DNA from: Labrys wisconsinensis
GTDB taxonomy: Bacteria; Pseudomonadota; Alphaproteobacteria; Rhizobiales; Labraceae
Assembly (NCBI RefSeq): GCF_030814995.1
Contig: NZ_JAUSVX010000027.1
Span: 32,423 to 96,422 of the forward strand
Reading direction: 5' to 3'
Length of the DNA stretch: 64,000 nt
Of this stretch, positions 28,235 to 41,059 are shown piece after piece (positions within the stretch are counted from its first letter, which is position 1; each line of letters begins with the position of its first letter). A model generated the notes under the pieces. It searched no databases, had not been told where the DNA came from, and saw nothing but the letters and a program-made list of their open reading frames with translations. Made by a program: the position numbers and the translations under genes.

Positions 28235-29332
28235 ATGCCCAAGGTCCTGATTCCTGTTCTCATTCTTTCTGCCCTGATCGGCTGGTCCTCCGCCCGCGCG
28301 GGGGAGGCCGCACGGCCATGCCATGTGTCCGCGCTGCAGCCGGGCGGCCGGGATAGTCCGGCTGCGGAGACGTATTCCGTCGGTGCGCGTCCTCTCGCGG
28401 TGGCGGCGCCGGAGCGCGGCGGCGTCATCGACGCCACGCTCTGGTATCCGACGGGATCGTCCGGTCGGCGCGTCGTCGTCGGTGACGATAGTCCCCTGTT
28501 CCAGGGCACTCCGGCCCTGGCGGACAGCGCGATCCGCGAAGGGTGCCGGCCCCTCGTGGTGTTGTCGCAGGGCGGGCTGCGGTCCGGCCCGAACATCGGC
28601 GCCTGGATGGCGTCGCGCCTGGCGGCGAAGGGCTTCGTGGTTGCGATGCTGCGTCAACCCGATCCGAGACATCTGACCGAAGCGCAGACGTTGCCCGAAA
28701 TCTGGCTGCGCCCCGCCGACATCTCGGCGGCGCTCACGGCCATTCTGGGAAACGCCGATCTTTCAAGGCATATCGATCCCGATCGGATCGGCGTGCTCGG
28801 CTACCAGATCGGAGGCACCGCGGCGCTTTCTCTTGCCGGAGGGCGTCTGGATGCGGCGAGCGTCCAGGCTTCCTGTGACGCAGGCGGCGTTGGTGTCGAC
28901 TGCGGGAGATTCCGGAAAGCCGGCCTGGATCTGCGCACCATCGATGCGGAACGGCTCGGCCGCCCGAATGCCGATGCGCGCATCCGGGCGATCGTCGTCG
29001 TCGATCCCGAGTTCAGTCGCGACTTCACCCGGGCAAGCCTCGAAAACATCTCCATCCCGGTCAGCCTCGTCAATCTGGGCAGGCCGGAGGCCCTCTGGCC
29101 CGGTCTCGACGCTCAAGGACTGACCCGCTCGATCCGGCAGGCCCGCTACGACGCGATGCCGGACGCGACGCAGTTCAGCGCCTTTCCCTTGTGCAAGCCC
29201 GGCGCGGCCGACATCCTGCGCTCGGACGGCGAGGAAGCGATCTGTGATGATCCCCTGGGCGGGCGCGGTCGCGGGCAGATCCATGACGCGCTTGCGCAGA
29301 GGGTTGCGGCAGCCTTCCGCTCGAGCTTCTGA
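28235..29332 (+). CDS. Exported dienelactone-hydrolase-like protein lacking the catalytic serine
   Basis: 365 residues. MPKVLIPVLILSALIGWSSARAGEA is a signal peptide. The fold resembles the predicted dienelactone hydrolase group: ATLWYPTG, PLVVLSQGGLRSGPNIGAWMASRLAAKGFVV and RIGVLGYQIGGTAALSLAG. In active relatives these last two segments carry SHG and GHSxG. Here the His is Gln112 and the nucleophile Ser is Gln191. Six or more Cys residues suggest disulphides. It is therefore likely a periplasmic non-enzymatic binding protein, or an enzyme using other residues. Confidence 0.78.
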   Translation: MPKVLIPVLILSALIGWSSARAGEAARPCHVSALQPGGRDSPAAETYSVGARPLAVAAPERGGVIDATLWYPTGSSGRRVVVGDDSPLFQGTPALADSAIREGCRPLVVLSQGGLRSGPNIGAWMASRLAAKGFVVAMLRQPDPRHLTEAQTLPEIWLRPADISAALTAILGNADLSRHIDPDRIGVLGYQIGGTAALSLAGGRLDAASVQASCDAGGVGVDCGRFRKAGLDLRTIDAERLGRPNADARIRAIVVVDPEFSRDFTRASLENISIPVSLVNLGRPEALWPGLDAQGLTRSIRQARYDAMPDATQFSAFPLCKPGAADILRSDGEEAICDDPLGGRGRGQIHDALAQRVAAAFRSSF

Positions 29333-29417
29333 CGCCCGATAGGGAAAAGCCGCCGCGGTCGTCCGGGCGCTGCCCCGCCGCAGGCTTCGCAAGCCGCATC
29401 GGCAGCGGCGCGCTCGA

Positions 29418-29996
29418 TCATCGACGTTCGATCAGCACCATCCTCAGAAAATCGAGAACGCGGGCGTCCAACGCGTTCTCCGCTCCGCCTTCCCGATGCG
29501 AGCAGCGAAGTCCCTGCAAGGACTGACGGTCCAGCCACAGGGCCAACTGGACGCCAATCACGGTCTTGCCCGCCACGATCTCGACTTGCGACCAGGCGAA
29601 CTTCCGGCCCTCCATTTCTCGCAGAGAGAGGGCGAGCGGCGGACTATGAGCCTCGACTTCCACCTGCGAGAAGAGGTCCCGGCGCTCGTTCATGACGCTG
29701 GCAGCCTGCCAGAGACTCAATTGTCCCAGAGGGAAACGAAGCGGATCGGTCAGGGCGTCGACGTCGAGCGCGCTGTCCGTCGGAGCCCGCCGACGGAAGA
29801 GGGTGCATTGGAGCGTATTGGCAGCGCAGCCTTCTCCTCGGCATGCGAAAATCAGATCCGTCTCCGATCCCGGGGATCCGGACGTTGCTGAGCTGATCGT
29901 CCAGCCGGGATAGTCCCGGTTCGGGACCTTGGCCTGGATCGGCGTGCTCATCAGGAGGAGGCATGCGAAGATGAATGGACGTCTTCGAGGCGGCAT
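29418..29996 (-). CDS. Exported protein with CX4C motif, function unknown
   Basis: 192 residues from the ATG at 29996, chosen because GGAGGGG lies four bases upstream and a signal peptide follows directly (MPPRRRPFIFACLLLMSTPIQA). The mature part has YPGWTISSATSGSPGSETDLIFACRGEGCAANTLQC. The ACxxxxC spacing equals that in the three exported proteins near the purine genes. Further on, a Trp-rich middle and LRCSHREGG are seen. It converges with the hydrolase-like gene at 28235. No known family was recognised. Confidence 0.72.
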   Translation of the reverse strand: MPPRRRPFIFACLLLMSTPIQAKVPNRDYPGWTISSATSGSPGSETDLIFACRGEGCAANTLQCTLFRRRAPTDSALDVDALTDPLRFPLGQLSLWQAASVMNERRDLFSQVEVEAHSPPLALSLREMEGRKFAWSQVEIVAGKTVIGVQLALWLDRQSLQGLRCSHREGGAENALDARVLDFLRMVLIERR

Positions 29997-30051
29997 ATGC
30001 CCCTCCGGGATTGCCATCGGATCGAGACGGCGCGCCTCGCCCGCCAGCCCA

Positions 30052-30083
30052 TAAGAAAAGCCCGCCCCGTTGCCGGGGCGGGC
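30052..30083 (-). terminator. Rho-independent terminator of the liv operon
   Basis: Read leftward, perfect 10-base arms GCCCGCCCCG and CGGGGCGGGC enclose GCAA and are followed by TTTTC. It lies 23 bases after the livK stop. Confidence 0.9.
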
Positions 30084-30105
30084 CTCGTCGGGAAGAGATC
30101 GCCGA

Positions 30106-31221
30106 TCAGTTCTGGAAGTAGGTGATCTTGCCGTCGTCACCCTTCTTCCAGGTGTACATGACGTAGTCGACGGTGGTGCGGTCACCCTTCTTGTCGTAGG
30201 AGATGTCGCCGATCACGGTCTTGAAGACCTTGCCCGAATGCATGACGTCGGCGAGCTTCTTGGGGTCGGAGGACTTGGCTTCCGCCGCTGCCTGGGCGAA
30301 GATCTGCATGGCGGCGTAGGAATAGAGCGTATAGCCTTCCGGCTCGAAGTTCTTGGCCTTGAACTTGGCGACGACGTCAGCCGCGGCCGGGTTCTTGCGC
30401 GGATCGGGGCCGAAGGACATCAGCGTGCCGATGACGCCGTCGCCGCCGATGGTGGCGAACTCGTCGGAGGTGATGCCGTCGCCGGACATCATCACGGTCT
30501 TGAGGCCCTGGTCGCGCATCTGGCGCACGATCAGACCGCCCTCCGTGTGCAGGCCGCCCCACATCAGGATGTCGGCGCCCGACGCCTTGATCTTGGAGAC
30601 CAGGGCCGAATAGTCCTTCTCGCCGGTGTTGACGCCCTCGTACAGCACTTCCTTGATGCCGTCGGCATTCATGAAGCCCTTGGCGGCGTCGGCCAGGCCC
30701 TGACCGTAGGTGGTCTTGTCATGGGCGATGGCGATCTTCTTGCCGGCGAAATTCGCCTTGGCATAGTCGGCCCAGAGCTTGCCCTGCTGGTCGTCGCGGC
30801 CGCAGGTGCGGAAGGCGTCCCACAGCCCACGTTCCGTCACCTTCGGGTTGGTGGCCGAGGGGGTGATGAACAGGATGCCGTTCTCGGCATAGACTTCGGA
30901 GGCCGGGATTGTGACGCCCGAGTTGAAGTGGCCCACCACCAGGGTCACGCCGTCGCCGACGAACTTGTTGGCGACCGAGACGCCCTGCTTGGGATCGGAG
31001 ACGTCGTCGCCGGTCTCCAGCACGATCTTCTCGCCGTTGATGCCGCCGGCGGCGTTGATGTCTTCCACCGCCTGCTCGGTGCCGTTCTTGAGCTGGGCGC
31101 CGAAAGCCGCGTTCGGGCCGGTGATCGGGCCGGCCACGCCGACCTTGATCTCGGCATGGGCCACGCCGCCGAGGGCGAGGCCGGCAACCAGCACGGCGCT
31201 GGTCAACCAAAGTTTTTTCAT
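30106..31221 (-). CDS. livK: Branched-chain amino acid ABC transporter, substrate-binding protein
   Basis: 371 residues from MKKLWLTSAVLVAGLALGGVAHA (ATG at 31221, GGGAG upstream), with cleavage before EIKVGVAG. The leucine-binding-protein fold shows GPITGPNAAFGAQLKNGTEQAVEDINAAGGINGEKI, VVGHFNSGVTIPASEVY and IGDISYDKKGDRT. It binds branched-chain or related amino acids in the periplasm for LivHMGF. It is the last gene of the operon and is followed by a strong terminator; the 144-base gap before it may hold an extra promoter that allows higher expression. Confidence 0.95.
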   Translation of the reverse strand: MKKLWLTSAVLVAGLALGGVAHAEIKVGVAGPITGPNAAFGAQLKNGTEQAVEDINAAGGINGEKIVLETGDDVSDPKQGVSVANKFVGDGVTLVVGHFNSGVTIPASEVYAENGILFITPSATNPKVTERGLWDAFRTCGRDDQQGKLWADYAKANFAGKKIAIAHDKTTYGQGLADAAKGFMNADGIKEVLYEGVNTGEKDYSALVSKIKASGADILMWGGLHTEGGLIVRQMRDQGLKTVMMSGDGITSDEFATIGGDGVIGTLMSFGPDPRKNPAAADVVAKFKAKNFEPEGYTLYSYAAMQIFAQAAAEAKSSDPKKLADVMHSGKVFKTVIGDISYDKKGDRTTVDYVMYTWKKGDDGKITYFQN

Positions 31222-31365
31222 GTGGTTCTCCCTGATGGTAACCGGAACCGCGGAAACGGCGCCGGGTCTGGCGGAAGCAATCACGCCTAGCCGTTCATTC
31301 TGCTCAGTTTGGCGTCATTGTCATCCGGATTCATGAAATTCGTCTGATGTTGCCTAACCTTGCCG

Positions 31366-31713
31366 TCAGCGCTTCGAGCGCCAGGCAAAGGGTCCCGCCG
31401 GCTCGAACAGCCACGTGTATTTCGACACCATCTGCTTGACGCGGGTGTAGCGGTAGCCGATGGCGCCGATGGCCTGGACGACGACGAGGTCGACCAGGAA
31501 ATAGTGCGGGGACAGGAGCGTGCCCTGGAACAGGGCCATGTGGATGAAGCGCACCGCGGCGGCGAGGATGACGAGATAGACCGCCAGGATGTAGTAGGGC
31601 CGCCAGGTCTGGGCGCAGGCGCGGCCGGTCATCCAGGCTCCGGCGCCGCCGAGGATCACGGTGACGAGCAGGAACAGCCAGGCGGAGGGCTCCTCGTAGA
31701 TGATGCCCTGCAT
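31366..31713 (-). CDS. DUF6867 family membrane protein in liv operon
   Basis: 115 residues with three hydrophobic helices (about 12-30, 40-60, 72-90) and a basic tail FEPAGPFAWRSKR. Small proteins of this type sit after livF in many Hyphomicrobiales and are grouped as DUF6867; their role is unknown. The start ATG shares its A with the livF stop (TGATG), so the two are translationally coupled, and a role in the transporter is likely. Confidence 0.78.
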   Translation of the reverse strand: MQGIIYEEPSAWLFLLVTVILGGAGAWMTGRACAQTWRPYYILAVYLVILAAAVRFIHMALFQGTLLSPHYFLVDLVVVQAIGAIGYRYTRVKQMVSKYTWLFEPAGPFAWRSKR

Positions 31714-32450
31714 CAGTGCCTCCCGCCCTCGAGATAGGCCGCCCGCACCTCGGGGCGCGCCAGCAATTCCTGCCCGCTGCCCGACATGGTGACGACCCCG
31801 TTGACCAGGACATAGCCGCGATGGGCGAGCTTCAGCGCGTGGAAGGCGTTCTGCTCGACCAGGAAGACGGTGAGCTTCTGGCTGCGGTTGAGCTCGCGGA
31901 TCGCATCGAAGATCTGCCGGACGATCAGCGGGGCGAGGCCGAGCGAGGGCTCGTCCAGCATCAGCAGCCGCGGCCGGCTCATCAGCGCCCGGGCGATGGC
32001 CAGCATCTGCTGCTCGCCGCCGGACAGGGTGCCGCCACGCTGGGCCACCCGCTCCTTGAGGCGGGGGAACAGGGTGAACATCGCGGCGAGGTCCTCCTCG
32101 AAATGGGCGTAGCCGTCGATGGCGGCGCCCATCTGGAGATTCTCCATCACCGTCATGCGCGGGAAGATGCGCCGGCCCTCGGGCGACTGGGCGATGCGCA
32201 GGCGCGCGATCTCATGCGTCGCCAGGCGGGTGATGTCGCGGCCCTCGTAGTGGATCTGGCCGTTGCGGGCGCGCGGCGAGCCGAAGATGGTCATCATCAG
32301 CGTCGACTTGCCGGCGCCGTTCGCCCCGATCAGCGTGACGATCTCGCCCTCGTGGACGTCGATGTCGACGCCCTTGAGCGCGATGATGTTGCCGTAATAG
32401 GTCTCGACGCCTCTGACCGACAGAAGGGGCGTGCGGAGTGCCTCGCTCAT
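31713..32450 (-). CDS. livF: Branched-chain amino acid ABC transporter, ATP-binding protein LivF
   Basis: 245 residues. Walker A is GANGAGKST, the signature is LSGGEQQMLAIARAL, and Walker B is LLMLDEPSLGLAP, the LivF-typical wording. VEQNAFHALKLAHRGYVL is the switch region. It pairs with LivG to drive the LivHM permease. The start overlaps the livG stop (ATGA). Confidence 0.96.
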   Translation of the reverse strand: MSEALRTPLLSVRGVETYYGNIIALKGVDIDVHEGEIVTLIGANGAGKSTLMMTIFGSPRARNGQIHYEGRDITRLATHEIARLRIAQSPEGRRIFPRMTVMENLQMGAAIDGYAHFEEDLAAMFTLFPRLKERVAQRGGTLSGGEQQMLAIARALMSRPRLLMLDEPSLGLAPLIVRQIFDAIRELNRSQKLTVFLVEQNAFHALKLAHRGYVLVNGVVTMSGSGQELLARPEVRAAYLEGGRH

Positions 32451-33357
32451 AGTCCGACCTCCGCCTCGACCTTCTCCACCTCCTCGTCGTCGACACCGAG
32501 ATAGGCGGCAATGACCTTGGGGTCGTTGCGCACCTCGTCGGGGGTGCCGTCCGAGATCTTGGTGCCGTAGTCGAGCACCACGACATGGTCGGAGATCTCC
32601 ATCACCACCGACATGTCGTGCTCGATCAGGAGGACCGAAGTCTCGTGCTCGGTCCGGATGCTGCGCAGCAGCCGGTTGAGCTCACCGCTTTCGCGCGGGT
32701 TGAGGCCGGCAGCCGGCTCGTCGAGGCAGAGCAGCACCGGCTCGGTGCACATGGCGCGGGCGATCTCCAGGCGGCGCTGGTCGCCATAGGGCAGGTCGCC
32801 GGCCGCGTCGTCGGCGCGGTGGATCAGGTCGATCTTGTCGAGCCAGTACTTGGCCCGCTCGATCGCCGCCCTTTCCGCGCTGGTATAGATCGGCAGGCCG
32901 AAGATACCGAGGATGGAAAAGCCCGAGGCCTTCAGCAGCGGATTGTGCTGGGCGACCAGGAGGTTCTCCAGCACGGTCATGCCGGAGAACAGGCGGATGT
33001 TCTGGAAGGTGCGCGCCACCCGCGCCTTCTGCGACACTAGGAAGTCCGGCATGCGCTCCAGCAGGAAGAGCCGGTCGGAGCCGGGCGGGCTGGCGCGGCC
33101 GGTCCGGGTCGTCAGCGCCTCGAGCCCGCCCCAGACCGAAGGGTCGCCGTGGCGCAGGGCGATGCGGCCCTCTGTCGGCTTGTAGAAGCCGGTGATGCAG
33201 TTGAACACCGTGGTCTTGCCGGCGCCGTTCGGGCCGATCAGGGCGGTGATGTCGCCGCGGCCGACCTGGAAGACGAGGTCGTTGACGGCGATGAGGCCGC
33301 CGAAGCGCATGGTGAGGTGGTCGACCTTGAGGATGGGGTCGTCGATCCAGCGGGCGC

Positions 33358-33361
<4 letters not shown>
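32447..33361 (-). CDS. livG: Branched-chain amino acid ABC transporter, ATP-binding protein LivG
   Basis: 304 residues from MSARWIDDPILKVDHLTMRFGG. The ATG at 33361 overlaps the livM stop as ATGA. Walker A is GPNGAGKTT, Walker B is LLCLDEPAAGLNPRES, and IEHDMSVVMEISDHVVVLDYG is the switch region. It is longer than usual LivG (about 255) because of an insertion around residues 75-115 (HGDPSVWGGLEALTTRTGRASPPG) and a C-terminal tail AYLGVDDEEVEKVEAEVGL. Such extended LivG proteins are common in this order. Confidence 0.95.
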
Positions 33362-34902
<1,541 letters not shown>

Positions 34903-34904
34903 GA

Positions 34905-35828
<924 letters not shown>

Positions 35829-36276
35829 CGTCGACGGACTTTCCCCTTGTGAACGCCGCCGGTTTTATGCCCGCATCCGCGTCCCTTCGCGGGACGGTTC
35901 TTGATGCGGGGAAAGCGGTCGTTCGGACCCGAACCCCTCTTAGCAAGGGGTTTGGAATGTGACAATCGCGCGGCAGCGTTCACTTGTCAAAAGAACGATT
36001 TGAGACGGTTTTTACGGCAATGCATTCGAAAAATGGGCGGCGAACACTGGTTCGGCGCACAAAGATTTCGCAGCGGGCCTTTTCATGACATGCCGGCCTG
36101 CGATTTCTCGGCCAAGCTCAAGCAAAAGGCTTGCATGCTAGCAGTGTTCGCGCCGTGCCAGGGCCCGCAATTCATGCCCTGCCAAGTCGTTCCGGCGGAA
36201 TGTGCGGGAAAAACGGCGCATACGGGATAGACATCCCGAAATCGTCCGGACCGGCGCACGGCGGCCGCCGGCGCGG
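35829..36276. other. Gap upstream of livH, with liv promoter
   Basis: 448 bases with no convincing gene. On the minus strand TTGACA (35990-35985) and GATTGT (35967-35962) are 17 bases apart, about 135 bases before the livH start, and are the best candidate promoter for the liv operon. The AT-rich part 35950-36020 stands out from the GC-rich background. The far end also covers the region after the stop of the cox-cluster fusion gene, where no clear terminator is seen. Confidence 0.5.
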
Positions 36277-37878
36277 TCACGCGATTGTGCGCGCCAGGGT
36301 CAGCGCCTCGGGCGTGTCGACGTCGAAGACCGGCCCCTCGCCGTCGACGGCGATCTCGACGACCGCGTCGGCATGCGCCTTCAGGATCTGGCGCGCGCCG
36401 GAATCGCCCTGCAACGCCTTGAGCTCGTCGAAGAAGCGCCGGGCCCAGAGCACCGGGTTGCCGCGCCGGCCGGCGACGCTCGGCAGCGCCACCAGCGCGC
36501 CTCTGGCCGGCTCGAAGGCGGCGATCAGCCGGTCGATCAGCGCGGCGTCGACGCCCGGCATGTCGCCGAGGCAGATGACGGCCGCGTCCGCTTCGGCCGG
36601 CACGGCCGCGATGCCGGTGCGCACCGAGGTCGACATCCCCTCGGCGTAATCGGGATTGGCGGCAAAGCGCACGTCGAGGCCGGCGAGGGCGGCACGCACC
36701 GCCTCCTCCTGGTGGCCGGTGACGACGATGACGGGCCGCGCCCGCGAGGCGAGGGCGTTCTCCACCGCGATGCGCACCAGCGGACGCCCGCCGACCTCCT
36801 GCAGGAGCTTGTTCGGCCCGCCCATCCGGGTCGAGCGGCCGGCGGCCAGGACGACGGCCGCGACCGCCGGCATCTCCGCCTCCACCGTGCCGGCGCGGGG
36901 CTGCGGCCGCGTGACGATCTCCATCAGGAGGCCGCCGACGCCGAGGCCGGTAATGTCCTGGCGCGTGATCGGCAGGCCGGCCAGGAGGCGATGCAGCACC
37001 CAGTCGAAGCCGTTCTCCTTCGGGCTGCGGGCGCAGCCCGGCGCGCCCAGCACCGGCCTGCCGTCGAGCTCGCCGAGGAGCAGGAGATTGCCCGGGTCGA
37101 CCGGCATGCCGAAATGCTCGATGCGCCCGCCCGCCGCCAGCAGCGCCGCGGGGATCACGTCGCGTCGGTCGGCGATGGCGGAGGCGCCGAAGACGATGGT
37201 GAGGTCGGCCGTGCCGATGCCGCGCAGGCCCGCGCTCAGGGCGGCGGTCTCGTGGGCGACGCGCGTCTCCGCCACGATCCGCGCACCCGCCGGCGCCAGG
37301 CGCTCCTCGAGCGTGCGCAGCGTCTTGGCGACCACGCTGTCCTTGAGGCCCGGCAGCAGCGTCGAGACCACGGCGACGTCGAGCGGCCGGAACGGCGCCA
37401 CCGTCAGCACGGGCGCGCCGAGGGCGGCGAGGGCGTCGTCCAGCACCGGCCGGTCGACGGCGAAAGGGATGATCTTCACGGTGGCGATCATCTCGCCGGG
37501 CTCGACCGCGACGAAGGCGGGCAGGGTGGCGAGCGTGATGGCTTCGTGCACCCGGTTGAGCGCGTCGATGCGGGCACGGTCGACGACCAGCACGCCCGCC
37601 ACCTCGGCGAAGAGGTTGGCGCGGCCGGTGAAGGCGTCCTCGACGTGCACGCCGCCGTCGGCGACGCGGGCGGCGATGCGGGCGGCGGCCTCGTCCTCGG
37701 TGACGTCGCCGGCCTCGAGCCGCGACACGACGATCTCGGCGACGCCCTCGCGCCTGAGCGCCGCGACTTCGGCCGGACCGATGCGCGTGCCCTTGCGCAG
37801 CACCAGCTCGCCCTTGCGGATCGAGTGGACCGCGACGCCCTCCAGGGCATCCTCGACGGGAACCGGCCCAAAGAACAT
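36277..37878 (-). CDS. Molybdopterin-binding domain fused to MobA-like NTP transferase
   Basis: 533 residues from MFFGPVPVEDALEGVAVHSI; the ATG at 37878 shares its A with the upstream stop (TGATG). The first 340 residues form a MoeA/MogA-like molybdopterin-binding region (FGASAIADRRDVIPAALLAAGG, GRPVLGAPGCARSPKENGFDW). The last 190 are a MobA/MocA-like nucleotidyltransferase (VVLAAGRSTRMGGPNKLLQEVG, VICLGDMPGVDAALI). It most likely adds CMP to the molybdenum cofactor for the CoxL-type enzyme encoded upstream, since that enzyme family uses the cytosine dinucleotide form. It is the last gene of the cox cluster. Confidence 0.9.
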   Translation of the reverse strand: MFFGPVPVEDALEGVAVHSIRKGELVLRKGTRIGPAEVAALRREGVAEIVVSRLEAGDVTEDEAAARIAARVADGGVHVEDAFTGRANLFAEVAGVLVVDRARIDALNRVHEAITLATLPAFVAVEPGEMIATVKIIPFAVDRPVLDDALAALGAPVLTVAPFRPLDVAVVSTLLPGLKDSVVAKTLRTLEERLAPAGARIVAETRVAHETAALSAGLRGIGTADLTIVFGASAIADRRDVIPAALLAAGGRIEHFGMPVDPGNLLLLGELDGRPVLGAPGCARSPKENGFDWVLHRLLAGLPITRQDITGLGVGGLLMEIVTRPQPRAGTVEAEMPAVAAVVLAAGRSTRMGGPNKLLQEVGGRPLVRIAVENALASRARPVIVVTGHQEEAVRAALAGLDVRFAANPDYAEGMSTSVRTGIAAVPAEADAAVICLGDMPGVDAALIDRLIAAFEPARGALVALPSVAGRRGNPVLWARRFFDELKALQGDSGARQILKAHADAVVEIAVDGEGPVFDVDTPEALTLARTIA

Positions 37879-38579
37879 CAGGCTGCCCGCGCCTGCTTCT
37901 CGCCGCTCTCCAGGCGCAGCGCCGCGGTGATCTCGGCGACGATCGAGACGGCGATCTCCGCCGGGCTGATGGCGCCGATGTCGAGGCCGACCGGGGCGTG
38001 GATGCGCGCCAGCGCCGCGTCGGAGAAGCCGGCCGCCCTCAGCCGCTCGAGCCGCCGGGCATGGGTCTTCCGCGAGCCGAGCGCCCCGATATAGAAGCAG
38101 TCGCGGCTGAGGGCATGCGCCAGGGCCGGATCGTCGATCTTCGGGTCGTGGGTCAGGGCGATGAAGGCGGTGTAGCGGTCGACGCCGAGCGGGGGCAGGG
38201 CGACGTCGGGCCATTCCGCCACCAGGGTGACGTCGGGAAAGCGCTCGGGCGAGGCGAAGGCGGTGCGGGGGTCGACGACGATCGGCTCGTGGCCGAGCAG
38301 CCGGGCGAGCGGCACCAGCGCCTGGCTGATATGCACGGCGCCGGTCATGACGAGCTTCACCGGCGGCACGTGGACGGTGAGGAAGAAGCGCCGGCCGTCC
38401 AGCGCCACCATGGCGGACTTGCCCTTGCGCAGCTGCTCGGCGACCGCGGCGGCGAGGGGATCGCCGGCGGCCGCCTCGTGCACGACCCGCTCCTCGCCGG
38501 TCTCGACATCGGTGACCAGCACGATCGGCCGGCGCGCGGCGCGCGCGGCGTTGACGGCCTTGAGGGTGGCGAGCTTCAT
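37878..38579 (-). CDS. XdhC/CoxI family protein, C-terminal (Rossmann) half as separate protein
   Basis: 233 residues. VKLVMTGAVHISQALVPLARLLGHEPIVVDPR is the nucleotide-binding XdhC C-terminal domain, and YIGALGSRKTHARRLERLRAAGFSDAALARIHAPVGLDIGA is its second signature. XdhC proteins bind the molybdenum cofactor and help its sulphuration and insertion into hydroxylases. The short protein before it supplies the N-terminal half that other XdhC proteins have fused. Its ATG directly follows the stop of that gene (TAGATG). Confidence 0.92.
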   Translation of the reverse strand: MKLATLKAVNAARAARRPIVLVTDVETGEERVVHEAAAGDPLAAAVAEQLRKGKSAMVALDGRRFFLTVHVPPVKLVMTGAVHISQALVPLARLLGHEPIVVDPRTAFASPERFPDVTLVAEWPDVALPPLGVDRYTAFIALTHDPKIDDPALAHALSRDCFYIGALGSRKTHARRLERLRAAGFSDAALARIHAPVGLDIGAISPAEIAVSIVAEITAALRLESGEKQARAA

Positions 38580-38906
38580 CTAATCCACCTTCTCGACATA
38601 GACGCGGATGGTGCCGCCGCAGGACAGGCCTACCCGCCAGGCGGTTTCGTCGGCGACGCCGAATTCCAGCATCCTGGGCTCGCCCGAGCCGATCACGTCG
38701 ACCGCCTCGGTCACGACGGCGCCTTCGACGCAGCCGCCCGAGACCGAGCCGAGGAAATTGCCGTCCTCGTCGATGACGAGGCTGGAGCCGACGGGGCGCG
38801 GGGCCGAGCCCCAGGTCTCCACGACGGTGGCGATGGCGACGCCCTTGCCGGCCTCGCGCCAGGCCTCGGCCCGGGCCAGGATGTCGGTATCGGATGCAAG
38901 GTCCAT
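38580..38906 (-). CDS. XdhC/CoxI family protein, N-terminal half as separate protein
   Basis: 108 residues, ILARAEAWREAGKGVAIATVVETWGSAPRPVGSSLVI onward, ending GLSCGGTIRVYVEKV. These are the two conserved blocks of the XdhC/CoxI N-terminal domain; the SCGGTI Cys is the conserved one thought to take part in cofactor handling. The protein stops before the Rossmann half, which is encoded by the next gene. A split pair of this kind is common in cox clusters. Confidence 0.9.
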   Translation of the reverse strand: MDLASDTDILARAEAWREAGKGVAIATVVETWGSAPRPVGSSLVIDEDGNFLGSVSGGCVEGAVVTEAVDVIGSGEPRMLEFGVADETAWRVGLSCGGTIRVYVEKVD

Positions 38907-38928
38907 GGGTGATCTCCTTGTCTGCCTC

Positions 38929-40134
38929 TCAGGCGACCTTCCTTAGCCATGCCGCCGGATCGGCATCCGCGTCGGCCTCGCGCCCCAGCGCCCGCACCAG
39001 GTCGCCCATGCTCTTGAGATTGTGCATGGTCCTGAATTCGTCCACATGCGGCAGCATCGCCTTGATGCCGGCGGCGCGCGCCTCGAAGGCCTGGAAGCGC
39101 AAGAGCGGGTTGAGCCAGATGAAGCGCCGGCAGGAGCGCTGCACCCGGTCCATCTCGTGGGCGAGGCCCGCATCGACCTGGCGCTCCAGCCCGTCGGTGA
39201 TCAGCAGCACGACGGCGCCCTGGCCGAGCACCCGGCGCGACCAGTCCTTGTTGAAGCGCTCGAGGCAATGGGCGATGCGCGTGCCGCCGTCCCAGTCCTT
39301 CACCAGGCGGCTGCACTGCTCCAGCGCCTCGTCCGGGTCGCGGGTGCGCAGCGCCCTGGTGATGTTGGTGAGGCGCGTGGCGAAGACGAAGGCGTGCACC
39401 CGCCGGCCCTGCTCGGAGACGGCGTGCAGGAAATGCAGGAACAGCCTGGAATAATCGGCCATGGAGCCGGAAATGTCGCACAGCGCCACGATCGGCGGAT
39501 GCTTGACCGCCGGCCGGCGGAACTTGATGTCGACGACATGGCCGGCATTGCGCATGGCGGCCCGCATGGTGCGGCGCAGGTCGATGACCCGGCCCTCGCC
39601 CGGCACCAGGCGACGGGTCTCGACCAGGTCGACCGGCATGCGCAGGCGCACCATCTCGCGCTTGGCGAGAGCGATCTCCGCCGCGGTCATCTGGGCGAAA
39701 TCCTTGTCCTTCAGCACCTCGCGCTCGGAGACGGTGAGCCTGGCGTCGAGCTCGAGCACCTTCTCCTCGGCCTGCTCCTTCGGCGCCTGCTTGAACATCG
39801 CCTCGTTGACGCGCTGGCTGCCGGCCTGAGGCCTCGCCTTCTTCTCCGAGCGGTCGACCGCCACCGGCGACATCATGGCGATGAGCTTGTCCATCAGGGC
39901 GCGCTTGCGCCAGAACAGGGCGAAGGCCTGCTCGAACAGGATGGACTGCTCGTGCCGCTTCACGAAGACGGCGTGCAGCGTCCAGTAGAAGTCGTCGCGG
40001 TCGCCGATGCGTGCGGTCTCGACGGCGGCGATGGCGTCCAGCACCGAGGCCGGGCCGACGGGCAGCCCGGCCTCGCGCAGGCAGCGGGCGAAATAGACGA
40101 TGTTCTCGGCCAGATGCCCGGACGCCTCGCTCAT
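38929..40134 (-). CDS. coxE: CoxE-like VWA-domain protein
   Basis: 401 residues. The C-terminal half is a von Willebrand factor A domain with the metal-dependent adhesion site DISGSM (220-225), WDGGTRI and LLITDGLERQ. The N-terminal half is helical (EAGLPVGPASVLDAIAAVE, WTLHAVFVKRHEQSILFEQAF). CoxE works with the AAA+ protein CoxD in building the copper/molybdenum centre of CO dehydrogenase in Oligotropha (Afipia). The gene follows coxD by one base, the usual DE pair. Confidence 0.92.
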   Translation of the reverse strand: MSEASGHLAENIVYFARCLREAGLPVGPASVLDAIAAVETARIGDRDDFYWTLHAVFVKRHEQSILFEQAFALFWRKRALMDKLIAMMSPVAVDRSEKKARPQAGSQRVNEAMFKQAPKEQAEEKVLELDARLTVSEREVLKDKDFAQMTAAEIALAKREMVRLRMPVDLVETRRLVPGEGRVIDLRRTMRAAMRNAGHVVDIKFRRPAVKHPPIVALCDISGSMADYSRLFLHFLHAVSEQGRRVHAFVFATRLTNITRALRTRDPDEALEQCSRLVKDWDGGTRIAHCLERFNKDWSRRVLGQGAVVLLITDGLERQVDAGLAHEMDRVQRSCRRFIWLNPLLRFQAFEARAAGIKAMLPHVDEFRTMHNLKSMGDLVRALGREADADADPAAWLRKVA

Positions 40135-40135
40135 C

Positions 40136-41059
<924 letters not shown>

